Below are positions 23,167-23,823 of a DNA stretch of 23,823 nucleotides, piece after piece. Each line of letters starts with the position of its first letter. Positions within the stretch are counted from its first letter, which is position 1. The notes under the pieces are model-generated. The model was not told the DNA's origin. It made no database searches and saw only the letters and a program-made list of their open reading frames with translations. Both the position numbers and the translations under genes were made by a program. Source of the stretch: JAPUDQ01 sp039916485. GTDB lineage: Bacteria; Patescibacteriota; Saccharimonadia; Saccharimonadales; Saccharimonadaceae. Location: NCBI GenBank assembly GCA_039916485.1, contig JBDSLH010000009.1, forward strand, positions 1 through 23,823. Direction: 5' to 3'.

Positions 23167-23195
23167 AGTGTAACGTGATTACGCTACTGTGACAA
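23167..23195 (-). promoter_or_regulatory. promoter of the msrB-mpg operon, leaderless
   Basis: On the minus strand TTGTCA (23190-23195), 17 bases, TACACT (23167-23172), then six bases (AGAGGT) to the ATG at 23160. The AGAGGT would be outside the transcript if it starts at the usual distance, so a leaderless mRNA is predicted. Confidence 0.75.
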
Positions 23196-23200
23196 AACTA

Positions 23201-23823
23201 TTACAAGTACGTATCAATAACGCGAGCTTCCTCGGGAACACCAAGGCATTCCTCTACAAACGATCGATACATATGGATCCCTGTCTCATCTGATTCAGGA
23301 TGCCACTGGATACCATAATGGCCATGTCCTTCGATAGCCTCTACAATACCGTCGGGTGCATTGGCAGTAACCATGAATCCGTCTGCCAGTTTATCAACTG
23401 CTTGGTGGTGACGTGAGCTGATTTGGTGTACAGCTGCAGATTTCATACCCAAAAAATCTGTATGAAATGTAATATCGTGTGTCACGCGGAGATGGCCAAC
23501 AGAGTCTGGTACACATGACGGAATGTCTTGATACAGCGTGCCACCGTAATATATGTTTAGAGCTTGCATACCGTAACAAATACCGAGTATCGGGATTGAC
23601 TGTTCATCACAGGCACTTATAAGTCGTTGCTCCCATTCGAAGCGTGCAATTGGTTCTTGAAAACCAAGATTAGGATGAGCGATTTGACCATATAAAGACG
23701 GGTTTAGATCTTGTCCACCAGTGATGATGATCCCATCACAGTGCTCTTTTATATATTCCATTTGAGTGTCGGGTGTCAGTATAATTGGGACAGCACCAAC
23801 AGCTGCAATTGTTTTAGAATATT
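23201..23823 (-). CDS. gamma-glutamyl-GABA hydrolase-like class I amidotransferase (C26), 5' partial
   Basis: The frame stays open to the right edge: upstream of the ATG at 23761 it reads ISKTIAAVGAVPIILTPDTQ, matching the start region of C26 peptidases, so the ATG is internal and the gene is cut off. The visible 206 residues include DGIIITGGQDLNPSLYG, the nucleophile elbow ILGICYGMQALN with the catalytic Cys, and the IQWHPE His-Glu. This is the PuuD / gamma-glutamyl-GABA hydrolase group (glutamine amidotransferase class I fold), which cleaves gamma-glutamyl amides. Forty bases separate its stop from the next gene, and these contain that gene's promoter. Confidence 0.92.
   Translation of the reverse strand, partial: YSKTIAAVGAVPIILTPDTQMEYIKEHCDGIIITGGQDLNPSLYGQIAHPNLGFQEPIARFEWEQRLISACDEQSIPILGICYGMQALNIYYGGTLYQDIPSCVPDSVGHLRVTHDITFHTDFLGMKSAAVHQISSRHHQAVDKLADGFMVTANAPDGIVEAIEGHGHYGIQWHPESDETGIHMYRSFVEECLGVPEEARVIDTYL

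Noticed and set aside
1..23823. Recoded UGA (genetic code 25)
   Set aside because: parA and msrB end naturally at TGA at the expected family lengths, so TGA is a stop here.
1..23823. CRISPR array, insertion sequence, prophage or defence island
   Set aside because: No regularly spaced repeats, transposase, integrase, phage structural gene or known defence domain was found.

Overview
The window reads as a chromosomal core-genome stretch of a small, monoderm-like bacterium, most likely a member of Candidatus Saccharibacteria (TM7, Patescibacteria). This is inferred from several points: rpsB, bL31 (Cys-less type), prfA, prmC and bL21 are interspersed with short uncharacterised proteins; an LCP-family protein, a LiaF-like protein and signal peptidase I sit among many membrane-anchored proteins; genes are tightly packed; and PrmC has NLPY in place of NPPY. 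TGA works as a normal stop (parA, msrB), which argues against the recoded (code 25) relatives. The phylum is an inference at about 0.6; no rRNA gene is present to settle it.

Layout. 1-57: start of rpsB (minus). 188-1360: uncharacterised HExxH protein (minus). 1447-4353: bL31, prfA, a small His-rich protein on the opposite strand, and prmC. 4354-4823: about 470 bp of non-coding DNA packed with inverted repeats, which I read as a degenerate dispersed or MITE-like repeat. 4824-8448 (minus): HtrA-type protease, a polytopic membrane protein and a LytR-CpsA-Psr protein, divergent from signal peptidase I (8530-9123). 9120-11365 (minus): a small membrane protein, parB, parA and rplU. 11431-12619 (minus): two tandem, diverged, single-TM coiled-coil proteins. 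12675-14464 (minus): three proteins I cannot assign and a minimal zinc metallopeptidase. 14519-16276 (minus): DUF2207 membrane protein. 16416-19805 (plus): YpfJ-type zinc peptidase, LiaF-like protein and a GH13 glucan-branching-like enzyme. 19806-23160 (minus): a probable five-gene operon (NAD(P)-binding protein, alpha/beta hydrolase, MsrB, YihY/BrkB, AAG glycosylase). 23201-23823: C26-type amidotransferase cut by the window end.

How the genes fit together. Much of the window serves the cell envelope: protein export (signal peptidase I), extracytoplasmic quality control (HtrA), cell-wall polymer attachment (LCP), envelope-stress-type proteins (LiaF-like) and several anchored proteins of unknown role. 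A second theme is translation (S2, L31, RF1 and its methylase PrmC, L21), and a third is chromosome partitioning (ParAB). The msrB-mpg operon looks like a damage-repair group.

The most distinctive signal is regulatory. Many starts have a sigma70-like -10 box only 6-13 bases upstream and no Shine-Dalgarno, which predicts leaderless or nearly leaderless mRNAs, while other genes have clear Shine-Dalgarno leaders. Two divergent promoter pairs have abutting or overlapping -35 boxes. I found no CRISPR array, tRNA, insertion sequence, phage gene or recognisable defence system.
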